A stretch of 35,206 bases of DNA from Robiginitomaculum sp. (GTDB taxonomy: Bacteria > Pseudomonadota > Alphaproteobacteria > Caulobacterales > Maricaulaceae): assembly GCA_026982415.1 (NCBI GenBank), contig JALSHE010000004.1, forward strand, positions 1 through 35,206. Direction: 5' to 3'. A program made the translations under genes and the position numbers. The notes under the pieces were generated by a model. It did not search any database and was not told where the DNA came from. It was given only the letters and a program-made list of their open reading frames with translations. Position 1 is the first letter of the stretch; every line of letters starts with the position of its first letter. Shown here in pieces: positions 28,247 through 35,206 of the stretch.

Positions 28247-28980
28247 GTAGTTGTGTCTTCCGTAGTTTTAGTCTGGGTCATATCTGTCTTAGCCGTGAGT
28301 AATTTGAAGCCCGTATATAGAGCCAAAATCGCGGCGATCCACAGCGCCACCAACCCAGTATTCCACACCCATGTGCTGGCAGAATTATATACGTGCGCGA
28401 CGTCGTCGGATCGCCCTGCGCGAAAACTGTCAACCAGATTAGTAAGCCACGGCGCGGCGACCAGAGTACAGGTGGCGAGCATGGCAAGAGCGCTTTTGAG
28501 GTCGCCAAGCCGAGTTTCCAATAAGCCGAATTTGGAGAACGCATAGCCTTTGGTCAAACCCAAAACAACATCACGCAGAACCAATATTAAGACTGGAACT
28601 GCGAAGCTCCAGTGCAATAGTCCCGCCTTGTTCAACACCCAAACCAAAGCTAGTAATGTGCCGTCAATCAACACGCTATCGGCAATATCATCGAACCAGC
28701 CGAATTGGCGCTCATTGGCAAGGTCGCTGCCGCCAACATAATTATCTAACACATCTGTGAGTGCGGCGATGACGAACAAAACCGAAGCCAATAAAACCAG
28801 CTTTAAATCGAGGGAGACAAAACCTTCGGCGTCTCCGGGCTTGGCCGACCAGGCTTTGTAGATAATGAACATGATCACCGGGGTCAGCAGAACACGGACT
28901 ATGGTCAAGCCGTCCGCCAGTGCACCGCCGGTTTCCCCCTTAATAGCGCCGTCATTATTGTTATTCGTTGAAGTGGTCAT
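28243..28980 (-). CDS. CDP-alcohol phosphatidyltransferase-like protein with degenerate active-site motif
   Basis: A 245-residue membrane protein of the CDP-alcohol phosphotransferase fold, directly upstream of pgsA. The start ATG 28980 overlaps uvrC by 20 bp. Counterparts of the catalytic motif are present but altered: Asp76, Asp79-Asn80 (DG became DN) and Gly83-Gly84 in place of Ala-Arg. Gly94, Asp97/98 and Asp101 follow, with one base-motif residue shifted. Several hydrophobic helices and a polar Asn-rich N terminus are seen. It could have a different substrate or be a non-catalytic partner of PgsA. Confidence 0.8.
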   Translation of the reverse strand: MTTSTNNNNDGAIKGETGGALADGLTIVRVLLTPVIMFIIYKAWSAKPGDAEGFVSLDLKLVLLASVLFVIAALTDVLDNYVGGSDLANERQFGWFDDIADSVLIDGTLLALVWVLNKAGLLHWSFAVPVLILVLRDVVLGLTKGYAFSKFGLLETRLGDLKSALAMLATCTLVAAPWLTNLVDSFRAGRSDDVAHVYNSASTWVWNTGLVALWIAAILALYTGFKLLTAKTDMTQTKTTEDTTT

Positions 28981-30835
28981 GAATACTCCCCGCAAGTTTC
29001 TTGCTTATTCCGTCTACTTTCGCCAAATCTTCTGCCGCAGCACTTGCTACGGCTTTGGCCGAGCCAAACCAAGCCAGTAATGCTTTTTTACGACCAGGCC
29101 CGATTCCCTCAATAGCATCAAGCGGGCTGGTATGCATCTGTTTTTTACGCTTGGCGCGGTGGGTGCCAATAGCGAACCTATGGGCTTCGTCGCGCAGGCG
29201 CTGTAGATAATAAAGCACAGGCGTGCGCGGCGGGAGGCTAAATTCGGGGCGGCCTATCATATGAAAGGTTTCGCGCCCCGCATTACGGTCGGGGCCTTTG
29301 GCAATAGCCACCAGAGTTGTGCGCTCTAGCACGCCCAAATCCTCCAAAACGCCGCTGACAGCGGAAAGCTGCCCCTTACCACCGTCAATCACCACTAAAT
29401 CAGGCCATGCCAATCCATTTTCATTGGTTCCGCCTTCCTTGAGCAGGCGCGAGAAGCGGCGCTGCATGACTTCGCGCATCATGGCAAAATCATCCCCCGG
29501 CTTGGTGCTGGCATCTTTGATGTTAAATGTGCGGTATTCACGCTTCAAAAACCCTTCGGCTCCGGCGACGATAAATGCACCAACCGAATTAGTGCCCTGG
29601 ATATGGCTATTGTCGTACACCTCTATGCGTTCCGGGATTTCGGGCAGGTCGAGCGCCCCCGCTAGCCCGGCTAGCAATTTGTTCTGCGATGCGGTTTCTG
29701 CGAGTTTACGGGCGAGGGCTTCGGAAGCATTACGCCGTGCCAGTTCCACCAAATCAAATTTCTCCCCGCGCAGTGGTTTGAAAATGCGAAAGCTTTTCTC
29801 CCGCCGTTCGGATAATGCGGTTTCTAACAGTGCTTTATTGGGTAAATCTACATTGACGAAGAGTTGTTTAGGAATAGGTTTGCCTGTATAAAATTGCGCC
29901 AAAAACGCGTCGAGAATATCCGCAGTGTTTTGGTCTTTGGCATGGCGCGGATAATAAGCATTGGCGCCCCAATTTTGCCCGGCGCGAAAGAAAAACACCT
30001 GCACGCAAGCCTGATCGCCTGCATCTCTATGTATAGCCGCCACATCGGCCTCGGCGAATGTTTTGGGCGCGATATGAGTTTTGCCCGTACTGACAAAAGC
30101 CATGGCGCGGATACGGTCACGGATTTCTGCGGCTTGTTCAAAATTCAAATCGTCCGACGCTTTTTGCATACGAGCTTGCAGGCGTTTTTGCAAAGCCTGT
30201 GAGCGGCCCGAGAGAAAATCCGAAGCATCCCGGTTGAGCTGTGCGTAATCACCCAGCGATATTTCCCCCGTACACGGGGCGGCGCAGCGCTTTATTTGGT
30301 GCAGCATACATGGCCTTGTCCGCCCGGAATAAACGCTGTCCGAACAGGTGCGCAGGCGAAACGCCCGTTGCAGCGTGTCCAGTGTTCGGTTGACGGCACC
30401 CGCCGACGCGAACGGGCCGTAATACTGGCCTTTTTTGTTGCGCTTGCCCCGGTGCTTCATGAGTTGCGCCGCCTTATGATCCGTGCGCATGAGGATATAG
30501 GGGAAGCTTTTATCATCGCGCAGCAGAATATTATAGCGGGGTTTCAGGCGTTTAATCAGGCTTGCTTCGAGGAGCAGCGCTTCGGTCTCGCTACCTGTAA
30601 CCACAAATTCCATAGTTTTGGTGGCGCGGATCATGCGCTGGATGCGGATGGGGTGGCGCTCATATTTGGTGTAGGCGGTGACCCGCTTTCTCAGGTTTTT
30701 GGCTTTGCCGATATACAGAAGCTCTTCGTGTTCATTTATCATGCGGTAAACGCCCGGCTTGCCTGAAAGGGTATTGACATAGGCGGCAATGATGTCGGCG
30801 CCCGTAAGTGGTTTTTCTGTTTCGTTTTTAGCCAT
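28961..30835 (-). CDS. uvrC: UvrABC system protein C (excinuclease subunit)
   Basis: A 624-residue nuclease that makes both incisions in nucleotide excision repair. The start ATG 30835 overlaps the folB stop by 8 bp (ATGGCTAA); the frame itself is open upstream to 30874, inside folB. Domains: GIY-YIG (GVYRM at 28-32, YIGKAKNLRKR at 41-51), UVR (around EQAAEIRDRIRAM, about 230), RNase H-like C-terminal nuclease (VYDNSHIQGTNSVGAFIV, about 402-419), and tandem HhH at the end (IEGIGPGRKKALLAWFGS, KVDGISKKLAGSIHDHF). Length and order are normal. Confidence 0.97.
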   Translation of the reverse strand: MAKNETEKPLTGADIIAAYVNTLSGKPGVYRMINEHEELLYIGKAKNLRKRVTAYTKYERHPIRIQRMIRATKTMEFVVTGSETEALLLEASLIKRLKPRYNILLRDDKSFPYILMRTDHKAAQLMKHRGKRNKKGQYYGPFASAGAVNRTLDTLQRAFRLRTCSDSVYSGRTRPCMLHQIKRCAAPCTGEISLGDYAQLNRDASDFLSGRSQALQKRLQARMQKASDDLNFEQAAEIRDRIRAMAFVSTGKTHIAPKTFAEADVAAIHRDAGDQACVQVFFFRAGQNWGANAYYPRHAKDQNTADILDAFLAQFYTGKPIPKQLFVNVDLPNKALLETALSERREKSFRIFKPLRGEKFDLVELARRNASEALARKLAETASQNKLLAGLAGALDLPEIPERIEVYDNSHIQGTNSVGAFIVAGAEGFLKREYRTFNIKDASTKPGDDFAMMREVMQRRFSRLLKEGGTNENGLAWPDLVVIDGGKGQLSAVSGVLEDLGVLERTTLVAIAKGPDRNAGRETFHMIGRPEFSLPPRTPVLYYLQRLRDEAHRFAIGTHRAKRKKQMHTSPLDAIEGIGPGRKKALLAWFGSAKAVASAAAEDLAKVDGISKKLAGSIHDHFNE

Positions 30836-31199
30836 CTCGTTGCAAACAATATTCGACGCCCGCAGTTTCCGCATTTATCAGGGCGTGGGGTTTGGCAATA
30901 CGCACCGTGCAAGCTTGTACGCGCTTGTCTTCGCTAAGCGCCCATGCCGCGATACGCCCAGCCAAAGTTTCCACCAATTGCACATGGGCTTCTTGTGCGA
31001 ATTCGGCGGCTTTATCTGCGACCCGTGCATAGTCCAAAGTTTCGACGAGCAGGTCGTCCTCGGGGGTCGGCATAGACCCCATATCAAGTTCAATATCAAT
31101 AACAATCATTTGCGCCGTCTCGTGTTCGTGTGGATGCACACCGATAGACGCAAGAACTTCGAGGCCTTTGATAATGATTTTTGTGGATGAATTTGTCAT
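30828..31199 (-). CDS. folB: Dihydroneopterin aldolase
   Basis: A 123-residue folate-pathway enzyme that converts dihydroneopterin to 6-hydroxymethyl-dihydropterin. The tunnelling fold is shown by GLEVLASIGVHPHEHETAQMIVIDIEL (about 11-37), DYARVADKAAEF, LVETLAGRIAAWAL (with the conserved Glu) and RIAKPHAL (with the conserved Lys). Normal length. It overlaps uvrC by 8 bp. A FolM/PTR1-like reductase lies just upstream on the same strand, giving a pterin-related pair. Confidence 0.93.
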   Translation of the reverse strand: MTNSSTKIIIKGLEVLASIGVHPHEHETAQMIVIDIELDMGSMPTPEDDLLVETLDYARVADKAAEFAQEAHVQLVETLAGRIAAWALSEDKRVQACTVRIAKPHALINAETAGVEYCLQRDG

Positions 31200-31213
31200 T
31201 TGATAGCCCTTTA

Positions 31214-31347
31214 CCCCTCACCACGCTGTCGCGCGCCTCTCCCTAAAGGAGAGGCTAAGTTTGACAGACTTCCACAACCCTTTTTATGAATCAAAGATAG
31301 TCTCGACGACGTCTCCTCCCCCATAGGGAGAGGAACAAGGTGAGGGG
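31214..31347. repeat. Composite palindromic repeat between folB and the SDR gene
   Basis: CCCCTCACC (31214-31222) pairs with GGTGAGGGG (31339-31347). Inside lies GCCTCTCC-CTAAA-GGAGAGGC (31235-31255), a perfect 8-bp hairpin, and a second TCTCC...GGGAGAGG palindrome. The 180-bp gap has no ORF. The outline resembles the CCTCACCCC repeat pair at 3431-3610, pointing to a repeat family in this genome. Confidence 0.6.
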
Positions 31348-31380
31348 TTTGGATGTTAGTTGCGAAACGCATAATAATCC

Positions 31381-32109
31381 CTAAACCCCCAAATGCTGAC
31401 CGCCGTCTACGGCGATCATTTGGCCTGTTACGGCGGTTGCGGACAGGAGATAGCGCACGGCATCCAAAATGGTTTCGGGCGGCGAGCCTTTGCCGAGTAG
31501 TGTCTGTGCCGCTTCTTGGGCAAATCCCGCCGCGTCCTGATGGATGCTCCGCAGGGTGGGGCCTGGGCCAACGGCATTAACGCGGATATTGGGGGCAAAG
31601 CTTTGCGCCATGGTTTTTGTGGCAGCAAACAGGGCTGATTTACTGACACCGTAAGTGAAGAAACCGGGCGCAGGACGCAGGACGCGCTGGTCTATCATAT
31701 TGATGATACAGGCGGTTTTATCATCTAGACTATCACGCGGTACTTGTCTGGAAAAATGTTGCCCCAGGCGCAAGGGGGCTTTGAGATTAACGGCCATATG
31801 ATTGTCAAAAATATCGCTGGAAAAATCATCGGCCTTATCGGGTTGGTAGGTGGAGGCATTATTGATGAGGGCGCCCAGCGGCGCACCAATGGCCTGGCTC
31901 GCCCGGTATATCAATGTGTCCACGGATTCTGGATCGGTTAAATCGGCCTGTACGATTGCTGCATCGCCAAGTCCATTCGCCAATTCCGCCGCTGCCCGCT
32001 TGGACGTGTTATAATGAATAACCACAGACCAACCGTCTTCCGCCAAACCTGTAGCGAGGACGCGCCCAATGCGTGCGCTTGCGCCGGTGATGAGAATAGT
32101 CTTGTTCAT
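31381..32109 (-). CDS. Pteridine reductase-like (FolM/PTR1-type) short-chain dehydrogenase
   Basis: A 242-residue NADPH-dependent reductase of the SDR fold. ATG 32109 is chosen because it starts the Rossmann strand; the longer frame to 32217 adds sequence overlapping the antiporter gene. The cofactor motif is TGASARIG (8-15), the T-G-x3-R-x-G of pteridine reductases rather than the common TGxxxGxG. The catalytic set is Asp140-Tyr153-Lys157, with the same spacing as Asp181-Tyr194-Lys198 of Leishmania PTR1. The likely substrate is dihydromonapterin or a dihydropterin, and the nearby folB supports that. Ordinary SDR activity remains possible. Confidence 0.85.
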   Translation of the reverse strand: MNKTILITGASARIGRVLATGLAEDGWSVVIHYNTSKRAAAELANGLGDAAIVQADLTDPESVDTLIYRASQAIGAPLGALINNASTYQPDKADDFSSDIFDNHMAVNLKAPLRLGQHFSRQVPRDSLDDKTACIINMIDQRVLRPAPGFFTYGVSKSALFAATKTMAQSFAPNIRVNAVGPGPTLRSIHQDAAGFAQEAAQTLLGKGSPPETILDAVRYLLSATAVTGQMIAVDGGQHLGV

Positions 32110-32122
32110 AGAGGTGTGTATA

Positions 32123-33106
32123 TCACACACCAGCGCCTGCGCCAACAATATCCCGTGCGATTGCTGCCATATAGAGTAAGTAGGCCAAAAGCAGCACGAT
32201 ACCGGTTTTGCGGCCAATGGGTGCGCGGCGTAAGATAAATATGGTTAGTGCTACCGTAGCGGCTAGCATCACCCAAACATCAAACACCATGAATTTGGCC
32301 GGAATACTGACCGGGCCAGCAATGGCGGCAGCGCCCATAACGGCGAAAATGTTGAAAATGTTGGATCCTAAAATATTACCGATGGCGACTTCGTTATGGC
32401 CACGCCAAGAAGCGACAATTACGGTAGCCAGTTCGGGTAAGGACGTGCCTATAGCAACTATAGTCAAGCCGATAAGCGCCTCGCTAACCCCAAAACCTTC
32501 GGCGATAAAAGTCGCGTTTTTGACGATCATGCCGCCACCAATTGCTAAACCAAAAATACCGAGGAGGGTAAAGGCGATCATAGTAACATAGCTTTTCGGC
32601 ATGCCTTCCATACTGGCCATGTCGGCCATTTCAGACAGGGCAGGATCTTTGGCCCCGGAGCGCGCCAAGGTGAACATCCAGCCTAGATACAAAACAATAC
32701 CTGTAAATAAGATAATGCCTTGCCACATAACCAGCGGGCGGTGAATAAACATCAGCACTACTAAAATCACTGTCGCTAGAACGACTACGGCAGAGTTTCG
32801 CCCGACGCCTGCGACATTGGTCGGCAGCGCCATAATGATGGCAGGTAGGCCTAATACCAACAATATATTGGCGATATTAGAGCCGATAACATTACCAATC
32901 GCCAGTTCGCTAGCGCCTGTTAAAACCGACTGTACGCTAACAATTAATTCAGGTGCTGATGTACCAAAGGCAACAATGGTCAAGCCAACGATGAGGGACG
33001 GAACGCCCCATTTATGGGCAAGCGCCGCTGCCCCGCGCACCAAAATATCGCCAGCAACCAGCAGTAAAATGACGCCGACGCAAAATAGAAGAAAAGCAAT
33101 GAGCAT
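32123..33106 (-). CDS. Calcium/sodium antiporter (CaCA family, YrbG-like)
   Basis: A 327-residue inner-membrane exchanger with about ten helices in two inverted halves. The alpha repeats are VGLTIVAFGTSAPELIVSV with GNVIGSNIANILLVLG (about 40-90), and IGLTIVAIGTSLPELATVI with GNILGSNIFNIFAVMG (about 210-265). The acidic and serine residues of both repeats are intact, so it is likely active in ion exchange. It lies 13 bp upstream of the SDR start and 11 bp downstream of a small membrane protein gene. Confidence 0.94.
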   Translation of the reverse strand: MLIAFLLFCVGVILLLVAGDILVRGAAALAHKWGVPSLIVGLTIVAFGTSAPELIVSVQSVLTGASELAIGNVIGSNIANILLVLGLPAIIMALPTNVAGVGRNSAVVVLATVILVVLMFIHRPLVMWQGIILFTGIVLYLGWMFTLARSGAKDPALSEMADMASMEGMPKSYVTMIAFTLLGIFGLAIGGGMIVKNATFIAEGFGVSEALIGLTIVAIGTSLPELATVIVASWRGHNEVAIGNILGSNIFNIFAVMGAAAIAGPVSIPAKFMVFDVWVMLAATVALTIFILRRAPIGRKTGIVLLLAYLLYMAAIARDIVGAGAGV

Positions 33107-33117
33107 TAGGGGAGAGC

Positions 33118-33258
33118 CTACCAGAATTTCTTAAATTCAAGCAGGTTAAGGCCGCCAAATAAAATAGCTGCGAGGCCAAAAATCAGCAGTGCCGGGTCAA
33201 GATAAAATAAGCCAAAAATACTAACGCCAGCTTGGATTAGTTCGAGAGAGAAAGCCAT
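33118..33258 (-). CDS. Small membrane protein upstream of the antiporter
   Basis: A 46-residue frame starting MAFSLELIQAGVSIFGLFYL, with one or two hydrophobic stretches (about 8-20 and 22-38) and a short basic end FKKFW. AGAGG lies six bases before the ATG, and the stop is 11 bp before the antiporter start. Context and composition favour a real gene. The family is not recognised. Confidence 0.55.
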   Translation of the reverse strand: MAFSLELIQAGVSIFGLFYLDPALLIFGLAAILFGGLNLLEFKKFW

Positions 33259-33486
33259 AATGTGCCTCTTATGTAATCAGTTAAAAAAGATTCTCTCGCT
33301 CTATACAGGGACAAACCACAAACGCCAATACTTGTTCGCGTTATTTTCCCAACTTAAATTCGGTAATGCCGCGCGCATTCGGTTTAGTGGGCTGTAAATA
33401 AATATGGACGAATCGCGGTTTGGCCGCTATCAAATACCTATTGGGGCGATTTCTAACCTCAAAAACAATTTATATGGAGAAACTAT

Positions 33487-33945
33487 ATGTTTGGAGCTAT
33501 TTCATTCGCTAAAGCGGCTGGTCGTAAATTCGGGGGTCTTTTTAAAGGTAAGAAAGCCAAGGAAACTTTAGAAAAAGAAGTCAATGATCTTGGCCTCGAT
33601 TCCGAAGGCGTTGATATTAATGTCGACGATGAGGGCAAGGTTACGATTTCCGGCAATGCGGTTTCCCAAGAGATGAAAGAGAAAATCATCTTGGCTGTCG
33701 GTAATGTTAACGGCGTTGGCTCTGTTGACGATCAGGCGGGCGCAGCTGACGGCGGCGCGGCATCACAATTCCACGAAGTTGTCAGCGGTGATACGCTTTG
33801 GGCGGTTTCCAAAAAATACTACGGCAAAGGTAGCCGCTATATGGAAATCTTCGAAGCCAACAAACCTATGTTGTCCCATCCAGATAAAATCTATGTAGGT
33901 CAGATGTTGCGTATTCCAGCAGACGCGACATCTGCTAGCGTTTAA
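33487..33945 (+). CDS. BON-LysM domain protein (Kbp/YgaU-like)
   Basis: A 152-residue protein. A basic N-terminal segment precedes a BON domain (about 28-85, with VDINVDDEGKVTISGNAVSQ). A LysM domain follows (about 95-145, with HEVVSGDTLWAVSKKYYG and KIYVGQMLRIP). Size and order match E. coli Kbp (YgaU), a cytoplasmic potassium-binding protein. LysM otherwise suggests peptidoglycan contact, but no signal peptide is seen. The start ATG follows GGAG seven bases upstream. The 228-bp region before it holds no other feature that I could identify. Confidence 0.9.
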   Translation: MFGAISFAKAAGRKFGGLFKGKKAKETLEKEVNDLGLDSEGVDINVDDEGKVTISGNAVSQEMKEKIILAVGNVNGVGSVDDQAGAADGGAASQFHEVVSGDTLWAVSKKYYGKGSRYMEIFEANKPMLSHPDKIYVGQMLRIPADATSASV

Positions 33946-33954
33946 ATTTATTTC

Positions 33955-34060
33955 GTAGGGTGGATTAGCGCCTCTTGCGCGTAATCCACCATGCGGTGCG
34001 CAGCAAAGGTGGATTACGGCTAAGCACCCAATGGGCATGCCAAAGCCTAATCCACCCTAC
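33955..34060. repeat. Double REP-like palindrome
   Basis: GTAGGGTGGATTA (33955-33967) is the exact reverse complement of TAATCCACCCTAC (34048-34060). Inside lie GTAATCCACC (33981-33990) and its reverse complement GGTGGATTAC (34008-34017). The unit is thus two back-to-back REP-type palindromes. It follows the LysM gene by 10 bp. No transposase is visible here. Confidence 0.75.
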
Positions 34061-34088
34061 AATTTTGTGATTTTCATTAAATAAAAGA

Positions 34089-34139
34089 CAGGGCGGAGAA
34101 GACCGTGAGAGAGAGAAAAATCGGTCTTCATCCGCCCTG
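34089..34139. other. Long near-perfect hairpin, possible small RNA or terminator
   Basis: CAGGGCGGAGAAGACCG (34089-34105) pairs with CGGTCTTCATCCGCCCTG (34122-34139), a 17-bp stem with one bulge and a 16-nt purine-rich loop. It lies in the 362-bp gap between the LysM and L,D-transpeptidase genes. No T-run follows, so it is not a standard terminator. A second GC-rich segment with the hairpin TTAGAGC-GC-T-TGCTCTAA follows (about 34161-34180). Confidence 0.45.
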
Positions 34140-34307
34140 CTACGTGAGCTGCCGGGCCAGCTTAGAGCGCTTGCTCTAATGCGGCCAAATCGTCGAGGGG
34201 AGGACTAGGCAGCGGGGACACACGCAAGTCCCTTATAGGATAATCCGTTGAATGCTAGCTGAACGGCTCTGCCTTAATTGCGCCACATTTACGGGTTCAT
34301 TTATCTC

Positions 34308-35090
34308 ATGTTCATAAAAGTCCTTAGTTCACAAAAGGCAGGCTTCGCACTCAGTGTTTTAGCCTGCTTTCTTGCGTTCTCAGCCAATTTTCCTGCATGG
34401 GCAAAGCCAATCCCGGAGACGAATCGTAGCCTTGCAGCCATAAAGCGGGTCACACCGGAACTGAGCAAAGAATTGGCGGATAAAGGTTTTAAACTCGGCG
34501 ACCCGGTATTTTTGCGCATTATAAAATCGTCCTCGCCGACCAGTACACGGATAACGGACGGTGTGCTGGAAATTTATCTACAAGGCGCGGACGGGCGGTA
34601 CAGCCTGTTCAAAACCAGAGACATATGCGCCGCATCTGGAACGCTCGGACCGAAAACCAAAACCGGAGACCAACAATCGCCGGAAGGGTTTTACTATATC
34701 ACCGCAGAGCGGTTTAATCCGTGGTCAAGTTATCATCTTAGCCTCAATCTCGGTTATCCCAACACCTATGACCGCGCCCACGGCTATACGGGGGACTTCC
34801 TGATGATCCACGGGGAATGTGTGTCCATTGGGTGCTACGCCATGACCAATGCCGGGATAGAAGAAATTTACGCCCTAGCCAGCGCCGCCAACAAAAACGG
34901 CCAGAAAGTTATCCGCGTCCACAGTTTCCCATTCGCAATGAGTACTGAAAATTTGGAAAAAGTAAAATCCAGCCCACACCAAGATTTTTGGAAAAACCTA
35001 AAACAAGGCTGGGATTGGTTTGAGGAACATGGCGCTCCGCCCAATGTCGAGGTTAAGGGTGGGGATTATGTGTTCTCTGATGCGCCCTAA
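34308..35090 (+). CDS. Murein L,D-transpeptidase family protein (YafK-like)
   Basis: A 260-residue exported YkuD-fold enzyme that forms or remodels 3-3 or lipoprotein cross-links in peptidoglycan. The start ATG 34308 gives a signal peptide (about 1-32, ending PAWAKP); the TTG at 34278 would bury it. The catalytic motif is complete: HGECVSIGCYAMT with His168, Ser173 and nucleophile Cys176. NLGYPNTYDRAHG lies upstream and GIEEIYALASAA downstream, as in YafK-type proteins. The substrate pattern suggests YafK rather than ErfK. A separate promoter is likely, given the 362-bp gap. Confidence 0.92.
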   Translation: MFIKVLSSQKAGFALSVLACFLAFSANFPAWAKPIPETNRSLAAIKRVTPELSKELADKGFKLGDPVFLRIIKSSSPTSTRITDGVLEIYLQGADGRYSLFKTRDICAASGTLGPKTKTGDQQSPEGFYYITAERFNPWSSYHLSLNLGYPNTYDRAHGYTGDFLMIHGECVSIGCYAMTNAGIEEIYALASAANKNGQKVIRVHSFPFAMSTENLEKVKSSPHQDFWKNLKQGWDWFEEHGAPPNVEVKGGDYVFSDAP

Positions 35091-35197
35091 TAGTCACCAC
35101 GGCTAGACTTTTAGCAAGATGATTGCATAGACACCTTGAACCGCCCTAAACCATACGCTACATACGCAACGAACTAAATTTTTAACCGGAGCATTTT

Positions 35198-35206
35198 ATG
35201 GCTGGA
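35198..35206 (+). CDS. Start of the next gene, cut by window edge
   Basis: ATGGCTGGA (Met-Ala-Gly) begins at 35198, preceded by CCGGAG seven bases upstream. The product cannot be told. The 107 bases before it show no recognisable feature. Confidence 0.4.

Noticed and set aside
33946-34060. Rho-independent terminator after the LysM gene
   Set aside because: The structure is a double REP palindrome with no T-run; classed as a repeat, though it may also slow transcription.

Overview
This is a chromosomal window from an alphaproteobacterium of moderate G+C. Pointers are the class II ribonucleotide reductase, the full ccoNOQP-ccoGHIS cluster, a YbjN-proC pair under a perfect CtrA-type box (TTAA-N7-TTAA), a type A RNase P RNA, and an AspRS of the non-discriminating kind. 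A marine or aquatic member of the Caulobacter/Hyphomonas/Maricaulis side of the class fits best, but that placement is an inference. Most of the window is ordinary core genome. No tRNA, rRNA, CRISPR array, transposase or integrase was seen.

Layout. 1-3376: 3' part of nrdJ (+). 3377-3713: an inverted pair of 50-nt palindromic repeats. 3714-4727: secreted pentapeptide-repeat protein (+). 4913-6754: aspS (-). 6879-14910: the cbb3 oxidase locus, all minus strand, read as ccoN-ccoO-ccoQ-ccoP-ccoG-ccoH-ccoI-ccoS. 15143-16090: a divergent JmjC/cupin-type protein (+). 16130-16555: rnpB (-) with a readable promoter. 16677-17180: HxlR-type regulator (+). 17181-17578: repeat-bearing intergenic region. 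17579-19623: AmpD-type amidase, EamA permease and a small membrane protein (-). 19824-21244: ybjN-like gene and proC (+). 21372-21905: doubtful ORF (-). 21979-22195: frameshifted gene remnant (+). 22238-24493: a three-gene A+T-rich accessory cassette (+). 24618-26658: OmpR-type regulator and EnvZ-type kinase (-). 26742-27617: ilvE-type aminotransferase (+). 27614-33258: a long minus-strand block (small membrane protein, Na+/Ca2+ antiporter, pteridine-reductase-like SDR, folB, uvrC, a degenerate CDP-alcohol phosphotransferase, pgsA). 33487-35090: BON-LysM protein and YafK-type L,D-transpeptidase (+). At 35198 another gene begins.

How the genes fit together. The cbb3 locus carries the catalytic subunits (CcoN, CcoO, CcoP), the small subunit CcoQ, and the copper and assembly factors CcoG, CcoH, CcoI and CcoS. 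It is therefore self-sufficient for a high-affinity terminal oxidase. FolB and the FolM/PTR1-like SDR suggest pterin metabolism, and pgsA with its degenerate paralogue suggests phospholipid head-group chemistry. The amidase, LysM protein and L,D-transpeptidase act on the cell wall.

The most unusual part is 21.9-24.5 kb. A GHKL-type ATP-binding protein with a degenerate G1 box is followed by a small STAS-like (DUF4325-like) protein and a membrane-anchored protein of unknown family. The arrangement recalls a partner-switching or defence module. It lies next to a decayed gene and differs clearly in base composition from its neighbours.
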